A stretch of 64,000 bases of DNA from Hydractinia symbiolongicarpus (GCF_029227915.1 NC_079877.1:21293851-21357850), one strand, 5' to 3'. Positions 1-13,300 are shown, counted from the stretch's first letter. Notes: generated by a model not told the origin, from the sequence alone. Numbers and translations: made by a program.

Positions 1-1940
1 TTACTTTTTCGGTTGAAATGAAAGAGTAACTCTCATGTTGAATAAGAGCAATTTAAAATTTCAATGGTTATGATGCCATAGCTGCGTTAGGCTTCCATTA
101 TAGTAAGTATGTAGGTCAATAAAATTAAGACTAGCAAAGCTAGCAGGTGACTGGAAATTTGAATATGTTGATCCTAAAGCATATTTATACATAATAAATT
201 GATAATATACTTATAACAGTACAAAGATGAAAAGACGCAGCACGTTTTGATTCCATATGATTGTGATTTTATAAACAATGCTGTTACACGTCTATTATGC
301 AAAAAAAATCGTACACAAAAATGGAAAATTTTAAATGCTTGTATTTGGTTAATATATATTATTTTTTCAAAAGTTCTTTTTTTTCTCGAATAATGTTGTT
401 TTGTCTCTAAACAAAAAATCAATTTTTTTCCAAGCCTTTGTTTCCTTTTAGAGGTGCTAATTCTTGCTGATGCTAGCTTGACTCCATTTTGGCACTTCGT
501 TAGACCTGACATTACAGATATACAGAATTTGCATTTTCGCTGCCTCCCTGCTGCCGAGCAATGGTTATTTGATGGTTTTTACCAACTTTGAAACATGCCC
601 AAAAAGCAGCCATTGTGCCAATTTTATGTTACTTATTGTACTTGGATAGATTAAAGCCAAACGTTATTTCAACAAAAGTTTTATCATGCATGTCGCATAT
701 TGCAGAAATTTTTCACACTGACAAAGGTCAACTGGATCTTGCACTACCACCACACAAGTGCTGGTAACCTGCCTTCACCCTAAATAATAAGGTTAGGCTC
801 CCTAGAAAAGTGATAAGATATTTCCTGATCAAAACCTTAAGAATTCTTAGGGCTGATTCAAAAAATTCTTTAGTTTGATTCAGGAATAGTTGGAAAATTC
901 AAAAGGAGGGTTAATAGGTAGGTTAGGTTTGATGAAATTATGTAAAAAAAACTTTATTATAATGAGTATCTAAATTTAACATTTTTTAAGACATCCTGAG
1001 AAACTGTTTTAAGGTTTTATTAGTCCATTTCTCAATTTGTGTTGAACACTAGCAAATTTTTAGACTAAAGGGACGTAAAATTCTTAATTTGAAGGCCCCA
1101 TGTTTGTGAGCCATTGACCAATACAATTAGGAATCCATGTCCGAGAATTTTTTAATATTAATATTTCAACATAATTTTTTTAGATCTGTGCAGCAATTAT
1201 TTACATTCCACGAGTGACAATTTTTTACACCAAATAAATAAACAAATAAACTTACTTAAAACGTACTTAAAAATTATATTCCAGAACTTTATTTAACTAG
1301 GCAATCTAAGAATTATTTATTTTCCAGTTTAACCAAACAGAACCTAAGGACGAGCCCATTGTGATAGGAACACATTGCAAAGTTAAATTGGCACTGAGCT
1401 TTAGATTTTAAAAATTACTTCTAAACAAATTTAGTAAACAACGGGTTACAGAGATGGAAATCTAAGTTCAGACTTTGCTAGTTGGAAAATAAGCTATGTC
1501 AATCGATACATGGTAAAACATACTAGGGTAGAGGACCAGAATGTACCTTATAATAATAAACTTATAGTGTAATGTGTGCACTTGCTTAAAGTCACTTTTT
1601 TCTTCTTCTATGCGATATCTGCGTTTCAGTGAAAAAGGTGTCTTTCTCTAATTGCACTGAATAATTATTTTTGATGAGTAGTCTGTGTTAGACGACTCTA
1701 CCATTTTCACATTGAACCCTTTGGATCTTTAACCACAGAATACATTTTTTCAATGTCTTTTTAGTCTTTTCCAAATGTTGTTTGGTGATTAAAACATGGC
1801 AGTTCATCTTCTAGTAAAATAGTGATGGTCTAATTTCAGGAAGACTCCTGAAAATTTCCTTATCTTAAGATATCCAGGTTTTACTCAGGAGGGGTGTTAA
1901 AATCATGTGGATTTTCTAATTAAAAACAAATTATACTTAC
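1..1940. other. No recognisable gene; probable intron or 3' flank of the Ig gene
   Basis: This AT-rich stretch lies downstream, in the sense of transcription, of the last Ig exon seen. Reading both strands I found no exon with a recognisable domain. The only long open frame (174-512, minus) translates to a low-complexity, non-domain peptide. The remaining exons of the Ig gene (membrane segment, tail, 3'UTR) may lie here or beyond the window edge; I could not place them. Confidence 0.5.
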
Positions 1941-4740
1941 TGTATACTTCCAATTTAACAGTATCTGAATTCACTCCAACAGGATTTTTTGCTGTACATT
2001 TGTAAATTCCTTTATCTGATAGCTGGACATCTGATATAGTTAAAATTCCAATATCTGTGTGCAAACGTGTTTTAGAAGGCAGAACACCATTAACTTTTGA
2101 CCATAATCGATTCGGTTGTGGTAATTTAAGTGATTGACAATTTATAATGACAGTTTCACCTTTATAGACCATCATTACATCTTTAGCAATGTCAATCTGG
2201 GGTGCAGATACTATAAAAAAAAAGTGACGATTCTGGATTTCTTCTTCTTCATGCAAACATTCGCTACGCTAACAATTTCAAGATTATAAGTTAATAGTAC
2301 ATTCTGTTTTTCAACAATCAGGAATAAATAAGCATGCTAAAATTTAATGGTGACATCAAACTTTTATTGGAACCTGATTCTGAAAAATAACTACTTCGTT
2401 TTAAACAAATTGGCAAAGTGAACAAAAAATGTTCAACATAGTGATACTAACTTATAGTTATAGACTAACCGCCACCCCATGCTTAAATATTGATTTAGTT
2501 TAAATTGTAAATATTTGATCAAGCATCCAAGGGTAATTCATAATTAAAATGTTTTATGTCACAGAAATTAAACACAAATGTTAAATTAGGAACGTCATAA
2601 AAAATATTACAGCAGGTTTGTTACACCTCAGTGGTTCAGTGGAAACCCTGGAGATACTATGCATGGTTTGTTCGAAAGAACACCAATATGGGGCCATGTC
2701 TCAATTAATGAAATAATTGGAACATATTGTGAAAGAAAGAAATATTTACTAACCTTAAATTTTCAATCGAGAAGCGTGGAAATCAAAATCAAATAGTGAG
2801 ATCTGTTTTGCTGCACTAAACCATAACTATTGCCCCTGACAAGGCAGCATTTAATTCTTTATTCGTACAGCAAAGGGATTGTGTTTGTACACATGTTAAA
2901 GTTATTGGTTTATAGAATTAGGCGTAGGCCTTATTTAATTCATAAGTATAGCTTTCATTGACTTCTTCAGAAATTTAAAACAATCAACAATACTTACACC
3001 TGACTTTTAATACAGCAACTGGACTTATTCTTTGTTCTTCACTATTTGTAGCTACACAAGAATACATGCCACGGTTATTCCAAGATGCAGGTGATATAAT
3101 TAGCTGGTACTCCTTGCCACTTTTTTTAGTTTTTACATTGTAACTGAATACTACTGGAGAATTATTTTTTAACCATGTAACAGTGGGTGTTGGCTCTCCA
3201 GACGGCGGTATACATCTGAATATGTGCTTTCCAAGGTCTGGTATTGTAGCATTTTCTGGAACTAGCTTGAATGATTCGCCTAAATCTATACCATAAATTA
3301 TGTTTGTTATAGTAACACTAAAGGATGACACGCATGAAAAGTTCAAAAGTCCTGTCAAAAGTAGTAAAAAACCAGCTGTGCAGTGCAAAAAAAACAAAAA
3401 AAAATAAAATTAAACCAGAAAATAATAAAAACAAAAAATAAAATGTGTGTTAGCGTAACTTACATTTAACTTTAACAGTCGCAGTTTTACTTCGTTCACT
3501 ACCCATAATATTTGTTGCGTTACAGTAATATTCCCCACTATCATCATAAGTGGCATTTTTTTTAGCCTTGTTAATCACTAAGGCATCGTCAGGCAAAATA
3601 AAAACTCCACTCCTAAGCTTGAAAGGTACACCATTCTTGTACCAGGTAACTATAGGCCGAGGATATCCCATTACAAAACAAGTTAGCATAATTTTAACAC
3701 CCTTCGAAGCAGTGATGCTCTCAGGGTGATTTCTAATAAATGGTGCTTGCTTCCCTGCAAAAAAATTAACAAAGTGTCACTGTTTATGTCAAAAAGAAAA
3801 ACATAACGTCCGTTCTGTAAAACCAGAAAATAAAATAGTAAAAAATAATAAACAAACAAGAAAGTATCAAGAATAAAAATGAAATTCAAATGAATGAAGG
3901 TGCTTTAGAAAAAATTTTAAATCTTTTCTTTTTTGAAAATAGAAAATTAGGGGCATAAGAGTTCAACATTCTATCCAACATCAAACCCTTTGTCATCATC
4001 ATTTTTAAATGTTGGAATGAAATATTAATTTGTTTGTGTCAAATGAAAGTTCTCACAAACAAAAAAATCTTGTTGGGTGGATAAAAAGATGTTAGATGAT
4101 GGGTTAATTCAACTCAAATTTGCATCCAATAGTTTTATGACGGATGTGTGATTTCGTCAAAAAACATATTTTTAGTTGTGATGAGTGCAAAACACATACA
4201 AAAAAGTGCGCTTTATATGCTAGAACGACAGGATGTTTTAATTATATTTTCACACTAGCATTTTAGCCATTGGATAGAATCAAGGTTATCCCCCCTTAAT
4301 TATTCTTTCTTCTCAACCAAGTCAGTTTTGATATAAAGGATAAAGTGCTTACATTAATAATATAACCTTGTATGTGTTCATAATGCTAGTTACATAACGG
4401 AATTGTTTTATACTTTTATCACTTATAACGTATATAACGATTTCCTACTCTCTATAACACAATCTAAAATAATATTTTGTTAAATTGTGTTAAATGTTAC
4501 AATGAATTTACAATCACAACTTATTATAACTAATTTCCCTTCGTGTTGGACGGACGGATGTTGGGTTAGGCGTACAAATAACCATTCAACATCCACAAAA
4601 CACATCTAACATTATTCATGCTAAATGACATGTTGGAATTGTTTGCATCAATAAAAAATTCAACAAATTTACTTACACTCATCAGCTGCATCAACAGAAC
4701 ACCACAAAAACAGCAAATATATAAATAAAAACTTGATCAT
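1941..4740 (-). CDS. Immunoglobulin-superfamily secreted or membrane protein, four exons, 3' incomplete
   Basis: Exon 1 (4677-4740) begins with ATG and encodes a 21-residue signal peptide, MIKFLFIYLLFLWCSVDAAD plus E, then a GTAAGT donor. Three further exons each hold one Ig domain: 3464-3754 (starting KQAPFIRNHPESI, with LTCF, VTWYK and DSGEYYCNA), 2998-3279 (FRCIPPSGEP, VTWLK, RGMYSCVATN) and 1941-2210 (SAPQIDIA, VIINCQS, DKGIYKCTA). Every junction seen is phase 1 with AG acceptor and GTAAGT-like donor (revcomp ACTTAC at 4671, 3458, 2992, 1935), the classic arrangement of one-domain-per-exon I-set/V-set proteins. Each domain keeps the two disulphide cysteines and the D/R-G-x-Y-x-C motif. 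The final donor at 1935-1940 means at least one more exon follows. By family it is an extracellular adhesion or recognition protein; the ligand is unknown. The orthologue cannot be named from three domains. Confidence 0.85.
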
Positions 4741-6480
4741 CTTTGTAACATTTACACAGAATACCACTGCTTTCTTTATTATATATTGTGTAGTTTCATT
4801 TGAATCCTTAAAGTTGAGAAAAAGTAAAACAAATTGAATTGCCACAAAAATTGATTTTTAAATTTAAGAATTGTAAGTATGAGCAAGACACATTTAAAAA
4901 CTCATTTTCTAAGAAGAACAAACTTGAGTTCTGATTCAAAGAAGTTTGTATGATTCACATAATCTGCTCATTTCACAACCCTTCAATAGATCTCATCAAT
5001 TATTTGTTCTTCTCTTTAACAAGCACATAAATTATGTGTCTATAGTACACCATGTGTATATGGTTAACATTTTGAATTAATGATTTAAAAAAAAAAGTAT
5101 TCTTATATCATACATTACCCATTGTTGATGAAAAAATATTAAGAACATTACTATAATTTATTTGGATTAATGTAGAATTGATTAGAAATGAAATTTAACT
5201 CAATTAACAAAGTAGGAGCTTTAATATTAAATTTATTCTAAAATAAAATATTTTATCTTAATTGCTAAAAATAAAAATAGTCAAGTGTACCCTTGACAAG
5301 ACAACAATTTATTCAAGAAATCATAATCATAATAGACAGCAACGAAACAAGACAGCCAAGAACCATCTTAACAAGACAAGTAGTTTTAGATATTTTAGGA
5401 TAACAAAATAAGCATTTAAAATAAAGATCGCTTATTATTTATTCCTTTACAACAAACATATAAAAGGTTTAAAACAATTGTAATATGCACACATTTTTCT
5501 AAAATATCACTTTTATTCTAGATCATACTTGCTTATAAGAAAAAATAATTATCCAGGCACACTTCCTAGAAAAAGGTAAATTTTCCTGAATATTGTACGT
5601 AAAAACTAACTAAAAAGTAAAACATTTTATAAAACTTTGTAAGAATCATTACAACATAGTTTAATATTTGTACTGTTAACACAACACTGAATCATCATTG
5701 CCATCATCATGTTTCTATTATTCAACTTAATTCAGTGGAAGTTTTGTCAATTTTTTCATGCTGCATAAAGAAAATGGAAATTTGTTAACATATATAAGTT
5801 ATATAATATCTATATACTTTTACATTTTCTTTACTTTCTAATATATATTTAATATATATTTTTCAGTAGTGGGGGCTTAATTTTCAGGGGACCAGGGTAG
5901 ATTATAAAATTGACAATGATAGAATCCCTTTTGGGTAAAATAATTTTATATCATACATATTTAACATCTCTGAAGTCTGCACATATACCTTACTTTCAGA
6001 GAAATAACATAAAACAGTTAGAAAATAAGATTTATTTTATATCATATATATTATATATTTTCTCTTATCCATCCTGATAATTGTGATAGAATTAATTTTT
6101 GCTATTTATATTTTTATTGCTTTTCTATTTTTCGTTACATAAAAATAAGTTGCGAAATTAAAAAAATGCTTTTGGTTTCATAATGCGGGATAGTCCCCAG
6201 TTGAATAACAACAATAGATCTGCTCCATTGTATTTATACAATTAGTATTTAATATGTAACTATGGTTGCTGTTAAACTTGTATATATTTAGGAGAACATT
6301 GTATGTTTTTGATTGCTTGAAAATGGGTGTGTGAACATCCGAAACGTCGCGAATAATGTAGTTTCTTTGTTGTCAGCTTTTGGTTTGGTTTGGTTTTTTA
6401 TTGTAAAAACTGTTGGTGAGACAAATTATTTTTTTTCCTTTGCAACAATGAAATTATTAATTAAGTAGGAGAAAGCAAAA
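4741..6480. other. AT-rich upstream region of the Ig gene; no gene seen
   Basis: No domain-bearing frame was found on either strand. The 5' end near 4741-4800 should hold the Ig gene's promoter and 5'UTR. The rest is A/T-rich sequence. Around 6310-6400 a stretch with 'ccgaaacgtcgcg' resembles the non-coding tails of retroelements, but this is not enough to call an element. Confidence 0.4.
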
Positions 6481-6799
6481 ATATAATGAAAATTTGGTTG
6501 TCGTAACACCCTCCACTATTGCAGACACAGTAATTAAAGAATTAAAAATTGCATGCCTTGACAACATAGAAACAATTTTGAGATTGCAAAGACTTTATTA
6601 CACCAGAAAAGCATACGGGTGGCAGCATTTGTGGCAGTTGACATTAATATTCCATGCATGCATTAGACAGCTCTCAGCATGGAAGTGCAGGGCAGTTAAG
6701 AAGCAAAAGGCCTGGAGACAAAGTTTCTATACTCCAAATTTAAATCTGATAACCTCACATTTTTTGTTTATAAACGTTGTTATGACAAAATCCGTACTG

Positions 6800-7676
6800 T
6801 TATAGTTGTTTGTGCTACATATTGGAAAATTATCATCAAAAAAGAAACAGAAAATTAGAAAATCAAATGATGTGGGAAGAAAAAAGTGTAAAACTTTTGG
6901 GCATAACCAACAATTCCCAACTAAAATTTGATATACCATGTCCTACTAATTTGCTTAAAAGCAGGAAGAAAACTAAGTGCATTGATAAGAATAGTTCAAT
7001 ACCTATCTTTTAAGAAAAAAAGAATGCTCTTAAAGAGCTTTCTTGAATCTCAATTTAATTACTGTCCATTAATATGGATGTTTCATAGTAGAACAGTCAA
7101 TAACAAAATTAATCAACTACATGAAAGAGCACTCAGGCTTGTTTATAACGATTATGATTCTACATTTAATAAGCTTCTTGAAAAAGACGGCTCAGTTTCT
7201 ATTCATCAAAGTAATATACATTCTTGGCAATAGAAATGTATAAAATCAACAAGGGTTTGAATCAAAGTCTGTTAGCCGATATGATTTCAATTAGAACAGA
7301 CAATACTTTTCGATTCGATTTTACTATACCTGCAGTAAGAACTGAAAATTATGGTAAAAATTCTGTTAGATACTTAGGACCTTTAATATGGAGCATGATT
7401 CCGTCAACGATAAAAAAAGCTGAAAACTTGCTAGACTTCAAACGGCAGATTAAGAAATGGAAGCTTACACAGTGTCCTTGCAGGTTATGCAAAGTTTATG
7501 TACAGAACTTAGGATTTGTAACTATTTTTGGAGATCATTAAGCTTGTTTATGCATTCGGTGTAAATAGACCTGTAAATAGTGTGACTGTATTATTATATT
7601 TTATAATTTTATTTTAATATAATTGTATTTTTCATACTTTTCTTAACCGAATTGAAATAAAGTAATAATAATAATA
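6800..7676 (+). pseudogene. LINE (CR1/L2-like) 3' part: RT thumb and C-terminal domain
   Basis: Pieces in two frames read as the end of a non-LTR retrotransposon ORF2. Around 6870-7010 there is EEKSVKLLGI followed by a thumb-like segment. Then 6928-7233 carries SFLESQFNYCPLIWMFHSRT and QLHERALRLVYNDY, and 7224-7541 carries AIEMYKINKGL, VRYLGPLIWSMIP and FKRQIKKWK. These are the conserved C-terminal blocks of CR1/L2-type LINEs. The fingers/palm of RT and the endonuclease are absent, so this is a 5'-truncated copy. Frame breaks near 6990 and 7213 make it non-functional. After the stop at 7541 comes a short 3'UTR ending in an AAT microsatellite (7660-7676), the usual tail of this LINE group. Confidence 0.8.
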
Positions 7677-7708
7677 ACATGAATCTCTAGGACAGTGTAA
7701 TTTAGTTT

Positions 7709-8057
7709 GTGGTGCCGTAGATTAGTGGTTATAGCTCTCGTACTCTGTGCGGGAGACCGGGGTTCGATTCCTCTTGACGGCGATTCAACATGGGTGAGTG
7801 AATGTTACCATAGCCCCGGGTTAACCCAAGCCATGTGAGGGAAATTGGGAAGATGGCACACTGTGTGGGCCGTTGGATGTTGCCGGGAGTTGTCTAGTAG
7901 AGCGCGGGCTCTAATTGGGTCTGCGTAGCTCAAAATGAGCATTAAATACTCTAGGACTCTCCATCTACGCCATGGCCCCTCCTGGAAATAATAGACAGGG
8001 TATATCCCTCGATATTTGTGAGGCTAGCCATGTAAAATATGCACATCTATCTATCTT
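7709..8057 (+). mobile_element. tRNA-derived SINE, copy 1
   Basis: A 349-bp unit begins with a tRNA-like head. An A-box-like segment (tagattagtggtta, from about 7718) and a perfect B box (ggttcgattcc, 7761-7771) form an internal RNA polymerase III promoter. The tRNA-unrelated body runs from the 'gattcaacatgg' segment to 'aaaatatgcacatctat'. The same unit recurs at 48518-48860 (+) and 54487-54822 (-), with the same ends. This copy lies 33 bp downstream of the LINE tail, in the same orientation. Confidence 0.9.
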
Positions 8058-9775
8058 AGAAAAAACACGAACCTAATTCGCATTGGCATTAAATCAGAAA
8101 ACCTAGTTTTAGTTTCAAGATTATAACTGTACTTTAAATAATTCAGGCTTTTTCAGGAATATTTGAGTAGTTGTGCAATGATTCGCACGTGTAAGTCAAG
8201 TAATGCGTGCGATGTAAAACGCACGTGCAAAGGATGTTACCTGGCGATACAGGCCCCAAGGTTAACTTTTGATGGGCATTTATTTTGCGGTAGAAAAGTG
8301 GAGGAATTAAATTGTGAACCCGAAACATGATGATCAATTGCTACTGGAATAGGGACTCTCTCAATCTTAACTTCCTTTTCTACATATCCGAAATAGCATG
8401 CATGACTATACTGTCATTTTTATATTTATTGTTTATTTTTCAGGTCATCACAAGCAAAGAGGCAAAAAATATGCTTTGTTTTCAAATTAAAAAAAATCTT
8501 TACCATGTCGCTTAAATAAAACTTCAAAATTCATTCAGAAAGTTCAGCTACATTTTAACAAAATTTATACAGAAAAAAGAATTATACGGCATGTGGGTTT
8601 TAAAGGCATAAGGAAAATATCCATTAAATTCTGACCTGCTATAGTTTCCAATTGTTTTGTCCAAAGAAGAAATTATCTACAATTAAATCCATGATAAAAT
8701 GTCTATTCCACCTGTAAGTGCAGTTTTGCTTCATCCGTGCTCCGTCAGCGTTCACCTCTGCATTAGTGTCACATGGTACAACTTTTGAGGAAAAATACAG
8801 ATGTTTTATGGTTTAAACTCTCACAGAAGGGGTTTTGATCAAACGAAAAATACAGGTATCTAAATTAGACTAAAGCTAAACTGAAAAAAATTCTCCTAAA
8901 ACTACAACAAGTTTGAAGTTTGTTCTCCTACAACAAGTTTGAAGTTAGAGAACAAAGATGCTAGCTAGCTACCTACGAAAAATTTAGCCATTATTTACGA
9001 AGAGGTAACTGCATATGACTGGCATGGTTTCCCTCCAATCGTAAAGGCAAGCCTGAAAAATACAGACCTGTAATTGGGTTAAAAGTAAGATTAAAAGTAT
9101 CACCTCAAGTTTGCTTTCATAAAAGAACAATTTTTAAAAAGGAGTGGGGAAAACCATTCAAGTTTTTCGTAGCCTAATTAGGTTATATGGCCTATTAAGA
9201 CACCATACTTCAGCAGAACCCTTCCTTTAAGAAACAAAAAGGAAGATGAAAAGGTGACATGAAAACAAAGTCTGTAGCAAGCTAGCTAGAATTTTTCTTT
9301 ATAAAAAAATCACATAGACAACATCGGTTCATTCATTCAGCCCATTCGTAATTTATACTGATGAAGAGCTGGACAAGTTTTCTAAATGGAGGCAATGTCA
9401 AAATGGCTGCCACACATCCCGGGGCCGTCATTCGTAGAGTAAGTTACGGCAGTGTGCAACCTTGTCTTCAGGTCTCTGCTAGGCCTATAATACTAGCCAT
9501 CCACTAATGCGCCCGAATTGCTATTAACGATTTAAAAAATACGAATTTAGAACTGGATCGAAATTTAAAATGGAAAATGGCGGATGTTTCATGTAACATG
9601 TAACGGGTATGATAACAGAAATGCAGAACGGAATCGAATAGAGACTTGTGGATAAGCTTATTGTCAGATCTCTCTGGTGGAGAGCCTCCCTCACTTTGGA
9701 TATATTTATGAAACTTTATGTTTGAGAAAGAAAACTTAATATTCAGTCTATTGCCCAGGGGAAAAATTATAAATA
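8058..9775. other. No recognisable gene
   Basis: The open frames here (8143-8337 minus, 8327-8515 plus) show no motif. Between about 9360 and 9500 the sequence is somewhat richer in G+C, but I could not attach it to a family. I see no RNA gene or inverted repeat in this interval. Confidence 0.4.
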
Positions 9776-9806
9776 AGAAGCCCTGCGGCTTGAAGATTTC
9801 CGTCAT
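9776..9806 (-). repeat. Hairpin-bearing repeat shared with the Helentron 3' flank
   Basis: About 28 bp (cggaaatcttcaagccgcag and onward on the minus strand) is almost identical to 40980-41008 beyond the Helentron endonuclease. It contains the small stem AAGCC/GGCTT. This could be the end of a small non-autonomous relative of the Helentron, but only this core is shared. Confidence 0.4.
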
Positions 9807-10084
9807 TAGCCTGGAATATTCTGAAATTTGAAGTATAGACTATTAGATTAGAAGTATAGAACAATGGGTAAACAAATCATAAGTATCCTAATTCTCAATT
9901 ATTATTGTCACTAACCTAAAATACAACGTAATAAATAAAAATTAAGAAATAATTTTTTTATGTATATACAGTATATATTCTAAAAACTTTAACTGGATAT
10001 TCTTATAACTGATCTGAAAAATTCTTGAAATTCTAGGATTGTTAATGTATGAACTTGACGATTCGAATATAACAATTTCTGAAC

Positions 10085-12330
10085 AAGTTCAATACACCTT
10101 TACGATAATTTGGGAAAACTAACACTCCATCGAAGCTTATTTTTTGATCGAAAGAGGTAAACCAACCTCGTCCCCAGGGCATCTTGTATCTTTTCTGACC
10201 CCGGGACGGCGATACGAACATGGCCCTGGAGGAGGCTGGTCCGATATGAAACCTGATTGGCGCGGATATGTCAAATAATTATTGCGTCATACAAAACATT
10301 TGGGCGAGGCGGCAAGTCTTTGACCAGCAGGAGGAAGCTGTTCGTATTAAAATGGCGGAGGAGGTGTATCAGCAGTATCAAGTTTTTTTCAAAGTGAAAA
10401 ATTTAATAAAAAGCATTACTAAGCAATGAGAGTATAAAATAAGACATCATACTTTCTGAGTTTCAGAACTTAGCCCTTTTCAGAGACGCCGATAAGCCGT
10501 TTTGACAGCATATCAATTTTGACCAAGATACAGATTCAGAAAATTTTAAAAGCTATTCTAACCTCAGAAATAGGTCAGATAAGATTCAACCTAAAATTAT
10601 GACAGTAAACAAAAAATTTAGTTGCAAGGAATATCTCTTTGCTGATATCTTTTTGTGATAGGATGCTCTTATGAGAATACTGAATTAATCTTCACGGTTA
10701 TCTAGTTTGGCATTTTAAATATTTTTTCAAGCAAAATGATAACAATAAATATATGTATATATCAATAAAAAATCGATTTTTGAACAGCAGCAGAATTTTG
10801 ATGAGCTCTAAAAAGTGCGAATTTATGAAACTAATTTTGGTCCAAAATCCCCAAAATAATTTCCTCAAAAAATTATTCCCGAAACATTTTTTTCTCAAGG
10901 TACCAATACTTTGCTGTTGGTAAAGTCGTATACCAATTCTTTCTGAACTATTAAGGCAGTGATACATTAAATCGAGAAAACAGAGCAGACGTAGACTTGT
11001 GGATTTCAATTTTCAAACCAGCATAATGCTTTTGATAAAATTTTTGGATTATTTATGTTTTAAACAGAAAAAACCTTGTTTTTGTATATCTGTGTGTGCA
11101 AATTAAATGTAAGCTTGTTGAGTAAAAAATAAAAAAGCTGCAAGGCGTTTTAAAAACGTGTCATTAAGAAAAGAAAAAGCAGAATTTATCAGTAATGAGT
11201 GGCTTTTTGGAAATGTTAAGGCCACAAATGTAAAAGAAAAAAATACTTCTGAAGTAAGTACTTTTCTGAAGCCTTTTTCACCCAATATAACTGCAAGCAG
11301 TGAGTCCACCATATACGAATTCAGTTTCAGTTAAGTATTGTTTAAATACAGCAAAATCTTTGTCATCATATAAAAGCAGTAATGCAGACACAGATATGAA
11401 CTCACGGTAAATGAGAATTCTAAAGTTCAGCCAAAATAAATAAAAATTGTAAATGTTAATATGAGGTTAAATTTCTGCCTAGCTACTTTAAGTCAGGCAC
11501 CTAGAATGATACGAACATTTGAAAATTATGTAGCCATATTTGCACCTTAGAGAACCAACGAAGTGCTATCTTCAGATGGGCAAATCATTTACTAATTTCC
11601 AAGTTTCCCCTAGTTACAAGTTTTGCAACCCAGTGCTTGCTAGTCAACCAATTCAGTGAAATACACATAACTAAATTGCTTGAATTTCTTCAAGTAAACA
11701 GCAGCCTAAATAACATTATGGTATATTTATACATTTACACAAAACAATCAAGGGCAATATGCGAGAAGTTTGTGTGTTGCGATGAGAGGAATCAAAACAA
11801 ACTCGCCGCACGTATCTGTGACGTAAAACGCCGATCTCACTTAGCTCTGCAAGGTTATATATAAAACTTTGGTACATTGAGACAAATCTCATTAAATATT
11901 ACACACAGAAATACTGTGTATTGGAGGGTCACGTGACGAGGCCTCCTCCAGGGCCATGTTCTTATCGCCGTCCCGGGGTCAGAAAAGATACAAGATGCCC
12001 TGGGGACGAGGTTGGAGGTAAACATCACACTTTTATGAGAGTTTATTAAGGAGAAACCACGTTTTTCGTGATAACTTTTCATGCTGCGTTTTGTTTTTAA
12101 TGAAAAGTACCAAAAAGTTGTATCTTATTATTTTTAACGTTTCCTGACAATTTGAAAGAAATTGATACGACGGAAGTTAAAAAACTGAAGAAAACACGCT
12201 TTCGTCTCTAACAAACTCTCATAAAAACACGTTTTTTACCTCCTTTTTTTTCTGGAATTGCAAAACGATGGAGAGCCGTAGGAACGCATGTACAATTGAA
12301 TTATCGTAAAGGTGTATTTCAATGAATTAT
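10085..12330. mobile_element. Long inverted-repeat (fold-back or MITE-like) element, about 2.2 kb
   Basis: The segment about 10085-10235 is repeated in inverted orientation at about 11935-12325. The clearest arms are 10167-10235 and 11937-12012, which share 'gtccccagggcatcttgtat', 'gaccccgggacggcgat' and 'catggccctggagga' in opposite directions. The outer arms share 'aatacacctttacgataatt' (10090s) and its complement near 12303. The arms are GC-rich compared with the AT-rich interior. No transposase frame was recognised inside, so the element looks non-autonomous. Exact ends and target duplication are not resolved. Confidence 0.65.
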
Positions 12331-12914
12331 TACTCAATAATTTACCAATAAAATCCTTTAAAATTTACTCTCTCGTTGAAGATTTTTCGAAAATGCTGAT
12401 GGTGCATGGTTTGATAACAGCCGATCTGAAAAAGAAGGTACATTTAAAAATAAGAAACAAGAATATAATTTTACCATGAAACTGAATTAATACCAGGTTG
12501 TGTAATTATTGTCTCCCTTTTTGAGTTGAAGTGAGAATTTGTTAAAAAGATACAAATCAATGCCATGTGATGCACAAGGTATATTATATCAATATATGTA
12601 TATAAATTTAGTTAAGCTGGCTTTCGATATCATTGTTAAACAAGTAACATTTTAAGCAGGCGATACATGATTTTCAAACCTGTGGACAATACAGGATTTA
12701 TTTAGCCGAAATCGATTTATTGAATTGAACAAATTTGATCGTTTATTATCCTTTTTTGATTTTGAGGAAATTTATTGGTCATTGTTTTGTTTGACAAATT
12801 CAGAAAGTTGAACATATCTAACTTTTGAAATTTCAAATTAAATTTAACAAGTTGAAACAAAAAAGACATTATTCTGATTTCAAGAAAAAAACATGAAAAG
12901 TGAAGAACACAAAG

Positions 12915-13206
12915 AAGATAAGCTGCAAACGACCGCATATAAAAGGGTGAGTTTGGCGGCTTTTTGAATGAAATTATTGGTTTCCTCTGAAACTGCGCGC
13001 ACTTTCTCGACTCTCCCTAACTCACCCGGAGCATTCACGAAATGCAATTCCTTGTAACATACAATGCGGACGACAGTTGGAAGAAGGCGCTTTTTTCGGG
13101 CATCTTCTGGGTTATGCGAGTTTTTTCGAGCCAATACTTGAATTTTTTCGAAACGCCCGACTTGCCCTAAATTTTTACTGCGTATGCGGCTTATCAGCAC
13201 CCTTGT
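12915..13206. mobile_element. Small MITE-like repeat
   Basis: The left end 'gataagctgcaaacgaccgc' (12917 onward) resembles the complement of the right end 'actgcgtatgcggcttatc' (about 13179-13197), so the unit is bounded by imperfect inverted repeats. The interior block with 'ctcacccggagcattcacga' and 'gcaattccttgtaacata' has a diverged relative at 32440-32490 and the right end one at 33145-33235. The open frame across it on the minus strand is a by-product of the repeat. Confidence 0.55.
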
Positions 13207-13258
13207 TGATAAAATTATGCAAAGCAGGACAAAGGTTTTTTAAAGGTAATTAAAGCAC

Positions 13259-13300
13259 TATTTTGTGTAGCTAGCTAGCTGGCTAGCTTGATATATAGCT
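13259..13300. repeat. Simple TAGC-rich repeat
   Basis: A short run of 'tagctagctagctggctagc' type sequence. Similar short TAGC tracts occur at 31937-31950 and 32158-32174. Confidence 0.6.

Noticed and set aside
174-512. Minus-strand open frame of 112 codons
   Set aside because: Low-complexity translation rich in Lys, Phe and Ile, no motif, no splice context; typical of random frames in AT-rich DNA.
2984-3397. Apparent signal peptide upstream of the second Ig domain (MFFLHCTAGFLLLLTGLL)
   Set aside because: It lies in the intron: a phase-1 AG acceptor at 3280 fits the Ig exon, and a true signal-peptide exon with a GTAAGT donor exists at 4677-4740.
7711-7785. SINE head as a functional tRNA gene
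   Set aside because: Good A and B boxes, but the same sequence is fused to an identical non-tRNA body at three loci, which defines a SINE.
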